From Streptomyces narbonensis (GTDB taxonomy: Bacteria; Actinomycetota; Actinomycetes; Streptomycetales; Streptomycetaceae), in NCBI RefSeq assembly GCF_014649015.1, contig NZ_BMSF01000004.1:372001-436000 (forward strand): a stretch of 64,000 nucleotides of DNA. The letters are read 5' to 3'. The notes under the pieces are model-generated. The model saw nothing but the letters and a program-made list of their open reading frames with translations, made no database searches and was not told the origin of the DNA. A program made the position numbers and the translations under genes. Below are positions 43,670 through 51,846 of the stretch, in pieces (the stretch's first letter is position 1; the number at the start of each line of letters is the position of its first letter).

Positions 43670-44032
43670 ATGGCGAAGAAGCTCGTGATCAAGGTGACCG
43701 CAGGGGCCGACGCCCCCGAACGCTGCTCCCAGGCCTTCACGGTGGCCGCCGTCGCCGTCGCCAGCGGCGTCGAGGTGTCGCTGTGGCTGACCGGCGAGTC
43801 CTCCTGGTTCGCCCTCCCGGGCCGCGCGGCCGAGTTCGAGCTGCCGCACGCCGCGCCCCTGCCGGACCTGATCGACTCGATCCTGGCGGCCGGCCGCGTG
43901 ACGCTGTGCACGCAGTGCGCGGCCCGTCGCGAGATCACGGAGGAGGACGTCCTGGACGGCATCCGCATCGCGGGCGCGCAGGTCTTCGTCCAGGAGGCCA
44001 TGGCCGACGGGACGCAGGCCCTCGTCTACTGA
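43670..44032 (+). CDS. DsrE family protein
   Basis: A 120-aa DsrE/DsrF-like protein (KKLVIKVTAGADAPERCSQAFTVAAVAVASGVEVSLWLTGE). It has a Cys pair (TLCTQCAARREI) in the middle, at the position of the sulfur-carrying or regulatory Cys of relatives. These proteins act in sulfur relay or related redox steps. ATG 43670 is the start. Rhodanese and DUF1416 genes nearby also point to sulfur chemistry. Confidence 0.85.
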   Translation: MAKKLVIKVTAGADAPERCSQAFTVAAVAVASGVEVSLWLTGESSWFALPGRAAEFELPHAAPLPDLIDSILAAGRVTLCTQCAARREITEEDVLDGIRIAGAQVFVQEAMADGTQALVY

Positions 44033-44057
44033 GGACGGGCAGGTACCGCTCCGCCCC

Positions 44058-44318
44058 CTAGGACCTGCGCTTCTTGCCGTCGAGTTCGTCCCACCACTCG
44101 TCCGACTTCGGGTCCCCGGAGGGGTCGTCCCACCAGCGGTCCTCCGGGCCCCGGCGGTTCGCGACCATCGCGGCGACCGGCGGGATGACCATGGCGACGA
44201 CGCACATCCCGATCGCCACCGGCATCGAGAAGAGCCGCACGACGGCCCAGGCGCCCACGAAAAGCACCAGGCAGGCGCCCATCATCCAGAAGTAGACGTG
44301 ACGACGGCGTGCGTACAC
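44058..44318 (-). CDS. DUF3099 family membrane protein
   Basis: An 86-aa protein with two hydrophobic helices (about 9-27 and 32-53) and an acidic/aromatic C-terminus (EDRWWDDPSGDPKSDEWWDEL). It matches the actinobacterial DUF3099 family, function unknown. GTG 44318 is the start. It converges with the DsrE-like gene. Confidence 0.8.
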   Translation of the reverse strand: MYARRRHVYFWMMGACLVLFVGAWAVVRLFSMPVAIGMCVVAMVIPPVAAMVANRRGPEDRWWDDPSGDPKSDEWWDELDGKKRRS

Positions 44319-44369
44319 ACCTTCAGCGTACGTCCGGGCAGGGCGAGAGGGCGCAGCGAAGAGAACAGA

Positions 44370-44433
44370 CCGGAGGGCCGTGCCTCAAGTCCTGGTGATG
44401 GCGTCCAACCCCCCAGGAGGCACGGCCCTCCGG
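44370..44433. terminator. Large hairpin after the DUF1416 gene
   Basis: A perfect 17-bp stem (CCGGAGGGCCGTGCCTC with its complement) encloses 30 nt that contain a second small CCTGG/CCAGG stem. It lies 35 bp after the DUF1416 stop in the same transcription direction and is a strong terminator candidate. Confidence 0.75.
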
Positions 44434-44467
44434 CCGTTCGGGTGCGGTGTGTCACCGCGTTCGCGGA

Positions 44468-44758
44468 TCAGACCGCGATGGCCACGTCCGTCAGGCTGCC
44501 GGCCTCGGTGACGACGACCTTGCGGTCGGCCTGGGCGCCCGGAACCAGGGCGCGCAGGGTCCACTCGCCGGTCGCCGCGTAGAAGCGGAACTGGCCGGTG
44601 GCCGAGGTCGGGACCTCGGCGGTGAACTCGCCGGAGCCGTCGAGGAGGCGCACGTAACCGGTGACGGGCTCGCCGTCCTTGGTCACCTGGCCCTGGATGG
44701 CCGTCTCACCGGGCTTGAGCGTGCTGACGTCGGGGCCGCCGACCTGAGCTCCACACAT
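44468..44758 (-). CDS. DUF1416 domain-containing protein
   Basis: A 96-aa protein typical of DUF1416 (MCGAQVGGPDVSTLKPGETAIQGQV ... VVTEAGSLTDVAIAV). It looks like a small carboxypeptidase-regulatory-like beta sandwich. The family is nearly always found right behind a thiosulfate sulfurtransferase in actinobacteria, as it is here (45 bp). It has one Cys at position 2. Function unknown, sulfur-related by association. Confidence 0.88.
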   Translation of the reverse strand: MCGAQVGGPDVSTLKPGETAIQGQVTKDGEPVTGYVRLLDGSGEFTAEVPTSATGQFRFYAATGEWTLRALVPGAQADRKVVVTEAGSLTDVAIAV

Positions 44759-44803
44759 GTTCTCTGTCCTGTCCTAGAGGAATCGGGGGTCGCGCGACCG
44801 GTA

Positions 44804-45649
44804 CTACTTGTTGGCGCCGAGCTCGATCGGCACGCCCACGAGGGAGCCGTACTCGGTCCACGAACCGTCGTAGTTCTTGACGTTCGTGACCTCGAGCAGC
44901 TCGTGCAGGACGAACCACGTGAGCGCGGAGCGCTCACCGATGCGGCAGTACGCGATGGTGTCCTTCGCCAGGTCGACCTGCTCGTCCTCGTAGAGGGCCT
45001 TGAGCTCGGCGTCCGACTTGAAGGTGCCGTCGTCGTTGGCGTTCTTCGACCACGGGATGTTGCGGGCGCTCGGCACGTGGCCGGGACGCTGCGACTGCTC
45101 CTGCGGGAGGTGCGCCGGGGCGAGGAGCTTGCCGGAGAACTCGTCGGGCGAGCGGACGTCGACCAGGTTCTGGGCACCGATCGCGGCCACGACGTCGTCG
45201 CGGAAGGCGCGGATCGAGGAGTCCTGGGCCTGGGCCTTGTACTCGGTGGCCGGGCGGGCCGGGATCTCGGAGCCGTCGACGAGGTCGCGGGAGTCGAGCT
45301 CCCACTTCTTGCGGCCGCCGTCGAGGAGCTTCACGTCCTGGTGGCCGTAGAGCTTGAAGTACCAGTAGGCGTAGGAGGCGAACCAGTTGTTGTTGCCGCC
45401 GTAGAGGACGACCGTGGTGTCGTTCCCGATGCCCTTGGCCGAGAGGAGCTTCTCGAAGCCCTCCTGGTCGATGAAGTCACGGCGGACCGGGTCCTGAAGG
45501 TCCTGGGTCCAGTCGATCCGGATGGCGTTGCGGATGTGGTTCTTCTCGTAGGCCGAGGTGTCTTCGTCGACCTCGACGATGGCGACCTGCGGGTTGTCGA
45601 GGTTGGCCTCGACCCAGTCCGCGTCGACCAGGACGTCGCTGCGAGCCAT
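44804..45649 (-). CDS. Thiosulfate sulfurtransferase (rhodanese)
   Basis: A 281-aa two-domain rhodanese that moves sulfane sulfur from thiosulfate to an acceptor. The C-terminal domain carries the active Cys in AYCRIGERSALTWF (about 232-245). The N-terminal domain is inactive, as usual. Conserved GHVPSARNIPW is present. ATG 45649 (MARSDVLVD) follows AGGAG. It is preceded by a leader peptide with Cys codons and followed by DUF1416. Confidence 0.92.
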   Translation of the reverse strand: MARSDVLVDADWVEANLDNPQVAIVEVDEDTSAYEKNHIRNAIRIDWTQDLQDPVRRDFIDQEGFEKLLSAKGIGNDTTVVLYGGNNNWFASYAYWYFKLYGHQDVKLLDGGRKKWELDSRDLVDGSEIPARPATEYKAQAQDSSIRAFRDDVVAAIGAQNLVDVRSPDEFSGKLLAPAHLPQEQSQRPGHVPSARNIPWSKNANDDGTFKSDAELKALYEDEQVDLAKDTIAYCRIGERSALTWFVLHELLEVTNVKNYDGSWTEYGSLVGVPIELGANK

Positions 45650-45813
45650 GCTGTTCTCCTCCGGGGCAGTGTGCGGCGGTGTGGTGCGGTTGGTGCGGGT
45701 TCGTGATGCGGTACGCGTCGTCGCGTGGCGTACGACGGACGTACGTACGGCTGCACAGGTCGGCCCCGACCGCGGTCGAAGGGCCTGAGGAATACGGGAG
45801 TCGGCGCTCCCGC

Positions 45814-45894
45814 TCAGACTGAACGACAGAGCATGGCGGCGACGCGGCACAGGTCTACTGCCCGCCGCTTCGTGAGATCCGCCTGTCGCTTCAT
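45814..45894 (-). CDS. Cysteine-type leader peptide upstream of rhodanese
   Basis: A 26-aa frame starting ATG 45894 (MKRQADLTKRR) ending DLCRVAAMLCRSV. This is the short leader class found before sulfur genes in Streptomyces, with two Cys codons near the end. Ribosome speed at Cys codons could tune the downstream rhodanese. A GGGAG/CTCCC hairpin follows its stop (about 45,795-45,812). It is probably leaderless, since the promoter -10 element lies about 8 bp upstream. Confidence 0.75.
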   Translation of the reverse strand: MKRQADLTKRRAVDLCRVAAMLCRSV

Positions 45895-46325
45895 GCCCTC
45901 GATCGTAGGGACGGACAGGCGGCCGTGTCACCGGTGTGTCGTATTTTGAGACGCGATCGTCCGAGATGCGAGACGCGATCACCGCACGAGTGGGCTCCGG
46001 ACGCCTCCGTACAGCAGTGTCCGCTTCGGTTTCTGCGGATCGGACGGGGGTGTCTCAACATGTGATCACCGTGCGGTTTTCGGAGCGCGCGAGGGGGCGC
46101 CGGGGGCGCCCCGGAGGGGCGACCGGACCGCTGAGAGGGGCGGCGGCCCGTCGAGCGGGGCGCCGGAACCGTCGAGCGGGACGGCCGGCCCCCCCGAGTG
46201 GGGCGACCGGACCGTCGAGCGGGGCGACCGGCCCACCGTGGGGCGACCGGACCGTCGAGCGGGGCAGCAGCCTGCCGAGCGAGGTCCTGTGGCGTTCCCG
46301 GGGCCGTCTCAGCCCGCCAGGACTC
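45895..46325. other. Intergenic region with promoter and repeats
   Basis: No gene is seen in these 431 bp. The side nearer 45,895 holds the leader/rhodanese promoter and direct repeats. The side from about 46,080 to 46,320 is extremely GC-rich. It has imperfect repeats of GGGGCGACCGGACCGTCGAGCG-type sequence (20-bp core GGGGCGACCGGACCGTCGAG) at 46,201-46,266 and nearby. Confidence 0.7.
45902..45980 (-). promoter_or_regulatory. Promoter and upstream direct repeats for leader/rhodanese operon
   Basis: On the minus strand GTGACA and TACGAT are 18 bp apart (45926-45931 and 45902-45907) and fit -35 and -10 boxes. Just upstream, GAGACGCGATC occurs twice (45948-45958 and 45970-45980), 22 bp apart, on one face of the helix. 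This looks like a regulator site; the regulator is unknown. Confidence 0.5.
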
Positions 46326-47012
46326 TCAGCCCGCCAGGTCGATGTCCTTGCCCGAGACCGCGACCGCGAGGCCCTGCGGGGTCGCCTCGACCTTCTCCAC
46401 CCTCATCCCGGCGATCAGACCGATCGGCCGCTCGAAGTCGGTCCGCTTCCGGACCAGTTCCTCCACGCCCGGGATGCCTTCGCCCGGCACCTCGTCCGCG
46501 CGGACCTTGATCGTGTCGCCGTTCACGATGGTCACGGTGGACAGGACCGAGCGGGTCAGCGTGCGGCCCATGATCTCGACCCCGCCCGTGACCTTCAGCT
46601 TGCCGTCGCCCCCGTACTCGACGGTCGCCTCCCGGTCGGAGGCGGCCGTGAGGTCCGCGTACGAGATGAGGGCCGTGCCGGAGGCCGAGCCCGCCCGCGC
46701 GCCCGCCCAGTCGCCGGTCACGGTCACGTCCCGGAGCGAGGCCGTCAGCTCGGCGATCTTGATCTGCTTGCTGCCCGCCGTCGCCTTGACGCCCTTCGCC
46801 ACCACGTCGACCTCGCCGAACCGCTTGTCCGCGACCTGGGTGAGGAACGGGAAGCCCTTGATGTCGACCTCGAAGGAATCACTCGACGCCCCCGAGAGCT
46901 TCACCCTGCTCGCCGCCTCCGACTCGGCGTACGCCACGGCGAGCCGGTCGATCCCGACGAGCACCCCGCCCAGCACGACGGCCAGGATCAACAGAATCCG
47001 CAGTGCTCGCAT
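46326..47012 (-). CDS. DUF2993 (LmeA-like) lipid-binding protein
   Basis: A 228-aa protein with an N-terminal membrane anchor or signal (MRALRILLILAVVLGGVLVGIDRLAV). A beta-rich DUF2993 domain follows (FEVDIKGFPFLTQVADKRFGEVDVVAKGV ...). The family includes mycobacterial LmeA, a periplasmic factor for lipomannan elongation that binds phosphoinositides. In Streptomyces the role is likely in envelope lipid handling. ATG 47012 is the start. Confidence 0.82.
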   Translation of the reverse strand: MRALRILLILAVVLGGVLVGIDRLAVAYAESEAASRVKLSGASSDSFEVDIKGFPFLTQVADKRFGEVDVVAKGVKATAGSKQIKIAELTASLRDVTVTGDWAGARAGSASGTALISYADLTAASDREATVEYGGDGKLKVTGGVEIMGRTLTRSVLSTVTIVNGDTIKVRADEVPGEGIPGVEELVRKRTDFERPIGLIAGMRVEKVEATPQGLAVAVSGKDIDLAG

Positions 47013-47125
47013 GGGTTGTGCGTCTCCCCGGTAGACAGTTGCGTGTCTGGATAAGTGTTCGGCCCCCCGACACGAAGATCGACGTGTCGGGGGGCCGGTT
47101 GGTTCCCTGGCCGCTGCCGGCGGGC

Positions 47126-48250
47126 TCAGCCCAGCGCGCGGCCCAGCAGGTATACGGCGGGCGCGGCGGCCGTCAGCGGCAGCGCGATGCCCGCGGTCAT
47201 GTGGACGAAGCGCGACGGGTAGTCGTAGCTCGCGACCCGCAGGCCGACCAGCGCGCAGACCCCGGCCGCGAGGCCGACCAGCGCCCCGGAGGTGCCCAGG
47301 TCGTTCAGGCCGCCGGCCGCGATCCCCGCGCCCGCGCCCGCGAGGAGCGCGACGATCAGGGAGACCGGGCCGGGCAGCGGGAGCGCCCGGGCGACGACGG
47401 TCGCGGCGACCGCGATCCCGCCGACGACGACCGTGTCCGGGTCGGCGCCGAGGTGCCCGGCGGCGACGACCGTCAGCGCGGCCGAGGCGATGGAGGCCAT
47501 CAGGCCGTACATGCGCTCGTCCGGGTCGGCGTGGCTGCGGAGCTGGAGGACGAGACAGAGCAGGACCCAGGCGCCGAGCGTGCCCAGGATCGCGGCGGCC
47601 GCGTGCTCCCGGCCGGTGGCGAGCAGGGCGGCGTCCGCGACGAGACCGCCGGCGAAGGCGAGGGCGATTCCCTGCCGGGCCGGCCACATGCCGTTGAGCC
47701 GGAACCAGCCGGCGGCGGTGAGGCCCTGGAGCAGGACGAGCGGGACGACCAGTCCGTACGAGCCGAGGGCGGCCCCGCCGGCGAGGAGGAGGCTGAGGAC
47801 GGCGGTCAGGACCGCCGGCTGGAACCCGGGCTCGATGACGGGCGAACGGCCCTCGGCACGCGCGCGCTGGGCGTCGGTGATCCGGGTGTTCCCGGAGGTG
47901 GTCGGCGAGGAGTAGCCCGCGGACGTGGCGGGGGCGGCGGGCGCGGCCACGGGCTCCGGTACGGGCGTGTCGTACCCCACGGGAGCAGCCGGAGCCGCCG
48001 CGTACGGCTGCCGGTGCTGGTCGTACGCCACGGCGCCCTGCGGCGGCAGATACGCGGTGTTGTCGTAGGAGGGCTCGTACGCGGGCTGCGCGTACGGATC
48101 CTGGTAGGGCGCCTCGTACGTCACGGGCGGCTGCTGCCGCTGGACGACGGGTTGGAACTGGGTGTCCCAGGTCTGGCCCTCCCACGTCTGCGTGACGTCG
48201 GGTCCCTGCTGCCCGTTCGCGTACGGGTCGTACTGCTGGCCGTTGCTCAT
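47126..48250 (-). CDS. Integral membrane protein with Q/Y/P-rich N-terminus
   Basis: A 374-aa protein. The first 135 residues are disordered and rich in Gln, Tyr, Pro and Ala (GQQYDPYANGQQGPDVT). The rest has about eight membrane helices (about 145-374), with a cytosolic turn LRSHADPDERMYG. No enzyme motif is clear; the family is unassigned. ATG 48250 has GGAGG upstream. Its 5' side faces the TnpB element, which lies in the gap to the MoaD-like gene. Confidence 0.75.
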   Translation of the reverse strand: MSNGQQYDPYANGQQGPDVTQTWEGQTWDTQFQPVVQRQQPPVTYEAPYQDPYAQPAYEPSYDNTAYLPPQGAVAYDQHRQPYAAAPAAPVGYDTPVPEPVAAPAAPATSAGYSSPTTSGNTRITDAQRARAEGRSPVIEPGFQPAVLTAVLSLLLAGGAALGSYGLVVPLVLLQGLTAAGWFRLNGMWPARQGIALAFAGGLVADAALLATGREHAAAAILGTLGAWVLLCLVLQLRSHADPDERMYGLMASIASAALTVVAAGHLGADPDTVVVGGIAVAATVVARALPLPGPVSLIVALLAGAGAGIAAGGLNDLGTSGALVGLAAGVCALVGLRVASYDYPSRFVHMTAGIALPLTAAAPAVYLLGRALG

Positions 48251-48393
48251 CTTTGATTCCTCCGTGGATAACCCCGGGTGAGGGCAGGGAGTGGGCTCCC
48301 GTGGGGCGGGGCCAAGGGCCGCGATTCACCGTTGAGGCGAACCGCGCTCCTCCGACCAGCAGATTTGCAGTTCACACATAGTGACACTAACTT

Positions 48394-49599
48394 GTGATCG
48401 TGACCGAGAGTAACGTGAAGCGGGCGTTCAGGTACCGCTTCCATCCGACGGAGGCGCAGGCGGCCGAGCTGTCGCGCACGTTCGGGTGTGTGCGGAAGGT
48501 CTACAACCTGGCGCTCGCGGCCCGCACGGAGGCCTGGGCGCGGCAGGAGCGGGTCAATTACAACCAGACCTCGGCCTTGTTGACGGCGTGGAAGAAGACC
48601 GAGGAGCTGGCCTACCTGAACGAGGTCTCCTCGGTGCCGTTGCAGCAGGCGCTGCGGCACCTGCAGACAGCATTCGCACACTTCTTCGGCAAGCGGGCCA
48701 AGTATCCGCGCTTCAAGTCGCGGAAAAGGTCTCGGAAGTCCGCCGAGTACACCACGTCCGCGTTCCGGTTCCGAGAGGGCCGACTCACGCTGGCCAAGAT
48801 GTCCGAGCCGCTGGACATCATCTGGTCCCGGCCGCTGCCGGAGGGGGCGGAGCCCTCGACGGTGACCATCTCGCAGGACGAAGCGGGGCGCTGGTTCGTT
48901 TCGATGCTGTGCGAGGACACGTCGGTGCGACCGCTCCCGGAAACGGACACAGCGGTCGGGATCGACGTAGGCCTGGATCACCTCCTCACCCTGTCCACGG
49001 GAGAGAAGGTCTCCAATCCCCGGCACGAGCGCCGTGATCGTGCCGCTCTGGCAAGGGCCCAGCGGAGCCTTGTACGCAAGGCTCCGGGTGATGGCGCCAA
49101 CCGTCGAAAGGCCCGGCGGAAGGTCGCGAAGATCCACGCCCGCATCGCCGATCGGCGGCGTGACGGGCTGCACAAGCTGACCACTCGACTCGTGCGTGAG
49201 AACCAAACGCTCGTGATCGAGGACCTGAGTGTGCGCACCATGGTCAAGAACCGGAGCCTGGCCCGCGCCATCAGCGATGCGGCGTGGTCGGAGTTCCGGA
49301 GCATGCTGGAGTACAAGGCCGCCTGGTACGGGCGGGAAGTGATCGCGGTCGACCGCTTCTTCCCCTCCTCCAGACTGTGCTCCCACTGCGGCAAACTCGC
49401 CAAGAGCATGCCGCTGCGCGTCCGCACCTTGAAGTGCGAAGGCTGCGGCACGACCCACGACCGGGACGTGAACGCGGCGAAGAACCTCAAGGCCGCCGGG
49501 CTGGCGGTCTCTGTCTGTGGAGCCGGTGTCAGACCTCAACGGAGAACTCCGGGCGGGCAGTCGGCGACGAAGCAGAAAACCCCACGACGCAAGCCGTAG
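48394..49599 (+). CDS. tnpB: TnpB RNA-guided endonuclease (IS200/IS605 family)
   Basis: A 401-aa TnpB, ancestor type of Cas12. The RuvC residues are intact: Asp in AVGIDVGLDHLLTLS (about 190), Glu in TLVIEDLSV (about 273) and Asp in TTHDRDVNAAKNL (about 354). The zinc ribbon is CSHCGK ... CEGCG. The N-terminus reads KRAFRYRFHPTEAQAAELSRTFGCVRKVYN, typical of OrfB_IS605. TnpB cuts DNA using the omegaRNA made from the element's right end. GTG 48394 is the start. Full length, no frame damage. Confidence 0.93.
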   Translation: MIVTESNVKRAFRYRFHPTEAQAAELSRTFGCVRKVYNLALAARTEAWARQERVNYNQTSALLTAWKKTEELAYLNEVSSVPLQQALRHLQTAFAHFFGKRAKYPRFKSRKRSRKSAEYTTSAFRFREGRLTLAKMSEPLDIIWSRPLPEGAEPSTVTISQDEAGRWFVSMLCEDTSVRPLPETDTAVGIDVGLDHLLTLSTGEKVSNPRHERRDRAALARAQRSLVRKAPGDGANRRKARRKVAKIHARIADRRRDGLHKLTTRLVRENQTLVIEDLSVRTMVKNRSLARAISDAAWSEFRSMLEYKAAWYGREVIAVDRFFPSSRLCSHCGKLAKSMPLRVRTLKCEGCGTTHDRDVNAAKNLKAAGLAVSVCGAGVRPQRRTPGGQSATKQKTPRRKP

Positions 49600-49602
49600 G
49601 AA

Positions 49603-49622
49603 TCTCCTCCCTTCGGAGGAGA
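49603..49622 (+). ncRNA. Right-end hairpin, likely 3' end of the omegaRNA scaffold
   Basis: TCTCCTCC, loop CTTC, GGAGGAGA: a perfect 8-bp stem 4 bp after the tnpB stop, followed by GAAGCCAAG. In IS200/IS605 elements the omegaRNA covers the tnpB 3' end and this hairpin, and the guide is the flanking sequence just after. The exact RNA ends cannot be read from the sequence. Confidence 0.55.
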
Positions 49623-49640
49623 GAAGCCAAGCTCTGGGGT

Positions 49641-49895
49641 TCACCCTCCTGCGAACGGGGGGAGCACCTCGACCGTGCCGCCCTCGGCAAGCCGTACGGT
49701 CTCATGGCTCCGGGTGCCGACGGGGTCGCCGTCGATCAGGAACGAGCACCGCTGGAGGACCCGGACGAGCTCGCCGGGGTGCCTCTCGCGGGCCGCGTCC
49801 AGGGCCTCCGCCAGGGTCTCGGCGGTGTACGGCTCCTCGGCTACACCGGCGGCGGCCTTGGCCGCGGCCCAGTAGCGGATGGTTCCCGCTGCCAT
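49641..49895 (-). CDS. MoaD/ThiS family sulfur-carrier protein
   Basis: An 84-aa beta-grasp protein (TIRYWAAAKAAAGVAEEPYTAETLAEAL ... VEVLPPFAGG). It ends in Gly-Gly, the C-terminal pair needed for adenylation and thiocarboxylate formation, as in MoaD for molybdopterin. ATG 49895 is chosen after GGGAG. The TnpB element ends about 10-20 bp from its stop. Confidence 0.88.
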   Translation of the reverse strand: MAAGTIRYWAAAKAAAGVAEEPYTAETLAEALDAARERHPGELVRVLQRCSFLIDGDPVGTRSHETVRLAEGGTVEVLPPFAGG

Positions 49896-49940
49896 AGCGG
49901 CGCTCCCTTCGTTCGTGTGCGCGCCGCCCCCCATGATGGG

Positions 49941-50750
49941 CTATCGGCGCGTGAGCCAGTCCCCCAGCCGCGCGAGCAGCTCCTCGTCGGCCGCGTTCTC
50001 GGCGTGCCCCATCCCGCGCTCCAGCCACAGCTCCGCGGAGCCGCCCCCGGCGGCGGCCAGCGTGCGCGGGTGGTCGAGCGGGAAGTACGCGTCCCGGTCG
50101 CCGTGCACGATCAGCAGCGGGACGGGCGCGATCAGCGGGACGGCCTCGACGGGCGAGAGGGGTACGGGGTCCCAGGCGCGCCGGTCGATCCGGGTGCGCA
50201 GCCCGTAACGGCCGACCAGCCGGCCCGTGGGACGGGTGACCACCCAGTGGAGGCGGCGCATCGGGGCCGTACCCCGGTAGTACCAGCGTGCGGGGGCGGA
50301 GACGGCCGCCACCGCGTCCACCCGGCCCTCCGTGCCCCGCTCCAGGGCCGCGTGGCGCAGGACGACGGACCCGCCCATGGAGAAGCCGACCGTCACCACG
50401 CGTGCGTGGCCGAGCGCGCGGGCCCAGCGGACGGCGGCGGACAGGTCGAGGACCTCCCGGTCGCCGACCGTGGAGCGGCCGCCGGAGCCGCCGTGCCCGC
50501 GGAAGGAGAAGGTCACGACGGCCGCGCCGCGCTCCGCGAAGGCGCGGGCGGCGCGGCGGACGGCGGGCCGGTCGGCCGATCCGGTGAAGCCGTGCGCGAC
50601 GACCACGGCCGTACCGGTGACCGCCGTATCGGTGACACTTGCCGCAGGGGGTTCGTAAACCGCCTCGATACGGACACCGTCATCCGTACGCAACATCACA
50701 CGCCGCGGATCAGCGGGATGGACGGAAGTGAGCGACGAGACATCCACCAT
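49941..50750 (-). CDS. Alpha/beta hydrolase
   Basis: A 269-aa serine hydrolase. The nucleophile elbow is GFSMGGS (Ser about 121), the acid is in IVHGDRDAYFP and the His in RGMGHAENA. An oxyanion HGFTG is near residue 53. It resembles acyl-peptide or esterase-type hydrolases; the substrate is unknown. It lies upstream of the MoaD-like gene with 45 bp between and is divergent from glnR. Confidence 0.88.
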   Translation of the reverse strand: MVDVSSLTSVHPADPRRVMLRTDDGVRIEAVYEPPAASVTDTAVTGTAVVVAHGFTGSADRPAVRRAARAFAERGAAVVTFSFRGHGGSGGRSTVGDREVLDLSAAVRWARALGHARVVTVGFSMGGSVVLRHAALERGTEGRVDAVAAVSAPARWYYRGTAPMRRLHWVVTRPTGRLVGRYGLRTRIDRRAWDPVPLSPVEAVPLIAPVPLLIVHGDRDAYFPLDHPRTLAAAGGGSAELWLERGMGHAENAADEELLARLGDWLTRR

Positions 50751-50786
50751 GTGAAATCAACTCTCTCCCTCTGAACTCATGTGGGC

Positions 50787-50842
50787 TATTCTGCTGGGCA
50801 GAGGATCCGGGCGACGCAGCCCCCGGGTCCTTTTGCGTTTTC
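50787..50842 (+). ncRNA. Possible short transcript with terminator ahead of glnR
   Basis: TATTCT (50787-50792) could be a -10 element. About 10 bp later a hairpin GGATCCGGG/CCCGGGTCC (50803-50811 with 50822-50830, one mismatch) is followed by TTTTGCGTTTT, a rare U-rich end for this genome. This would make a tiny RNA or an attenuator in the glnR leader. Evidence is only pattern-based. Confidence 0.4.
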
Positions 50843-51000
50843 CGACCGTTGTTACGGATAGGTGAACAAAAGCTCTCAGGGCGCGAGAGCCGTCAGTGAT
50901 CTGTACGAAGCAGTGCACGTCCTCGCAGGGACCGAGGAGGAACCGACGTTATGAGCGAGCGAACGCAGCACCACGTCCGACCGATGGCAGGTGGCGCGGT

Positions 51001-51822
51001 ATGAGCTCTCTGCTGCTCCTGACCAACGCCCTCCAGCCGTCGACCGAGGTGCTGCCCGCCCTCGGCCTGCTGCTGCACAACGTCCGGGTGGCACCGGCCG
51101 AGGGCCCGGCCCTCGTGGACACCCCCGGCGCGGACGTGATCCTCGTCGACGGCCGGCGCGACCTCCCCCAGGTCCGCTCGCTCTGCCAGCTGCTCCGCTC
51201 CACGGGGCCCGGCTGTCCGCTGATCCTCGTCGTCACGGAGGGCGGCCTCGCGGCCGTCACCGCCGACTGGGGCATCGACGACGTCCTCCTCGACACCGCC
51301 GGCCCGGCCGAGGTCGAGGCGCGGCTGCGGCTCGCGATGGGCCGCCAGCAGATCGTCTCCGACGACTCCCCCATGGAGATCCGCAACGGCGACCTGTCGG
51401 TCGACGAGGCGACGTACAGCGCGAAGCTCAAGGGCCGGGTCCTGGACCTGACCTTCAAGGAGTTCGAGCTGCTCAAGTACCTGGCCCAGCATCCGGGCCG
51501 GGTCTTCACGCGTGCCCAGCTCCTCCAGGAGGTGTGGGGGTACGACTACTTCGGCGGCACCCGTACGGTCGACGTCCATGTGCGCCGGCTGCGCGCGAAG
51601 CTGGGCCCCGAGCACGAGTCGCTGATCGGCACCGTGCGGAACGTCGGCTACCGCTTCGTCACCCCGGAGAAGGTCGAGCGTCAGGCCGAGGAGGCCCGGG
51701 CGAAGGACACCCGGTCGGCGGAGGCCGCCCGTACCGCCCGTGTCAAGGAGGCCGACCGGGACGCCACTCCTTCGGAGGACAGGAACGTGGCGGACGCCAC
51801 AGTGCGACCTGCCGGTAGGTAG
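51001..51822 (+). CDS. glnR: Global nitrogen regulator GlnR
   Basis: A 273-aa OmpR-type regulator, the master regulator of nitrogen assimilation in Streptomyces. The receiver domain (about 1-110, [22 protein letters not shown]) lacks the standard acidic pocket, as known for GlnR, which works as an unphosphorylated orphan dimer. The winged helix (about 130-225) has [49 protein letters not shown]. The tail is charged. ATG 51001 is the family start. It precedes a LacI-type gene as in other Streptomyces. Confidence 0.95.
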   Translation: MSSLLLLTNALQPSTEVLPALGLLLHNVRVAPAEGPALVDTPGADVILVDGRRDLPQVRSLCQLLRSTGPGCPLILVVTEGGLAAVTADWGIDDVLLDTAGPAEVEARLRLAMGRQQIVSDDSPMEIRNGDLSVDEATYSAKLKGRVLDLTFKEFELLKYLAQHPGRVFTRAQLLQEVWGYDYFGGTRTVDVHVRRLRAKLGPEHESLIGTVRNVGYRFVTPEKVERQAEEARAKDTRSAEAARTARVKEADRDATPSEDRNVADATVRPAGR

Positions 51823-51846
51823 GTCACCCCGCGTAGACTGCCGCGC

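Larger units (their letters stand above)
48360..49630 (+). mobile_element. IS200/IS605-type element carrying only TnpB
   Basis: A stand-alone tnpB gene with a right-end hairpin and no TnpA transposase. Edges are approximate. The left end probably lies in the AT-richer stretch around 48,360-48,390 (TTCACACATAGTGACAC). The right end lies shortly after the hairpin at 49,603-49,622. It separates the membrane-protein gene from the end of the MoaD-like gene without breaking either. Confidence 0.65.

Noticed and set aside
47013..48329. Extension of the DUF2993 protein to 667 residues
   Set aside because: The added part is a His/Arg/Pro-rich shadow of the Q/Y-rich membrane protein gene on the same strand.
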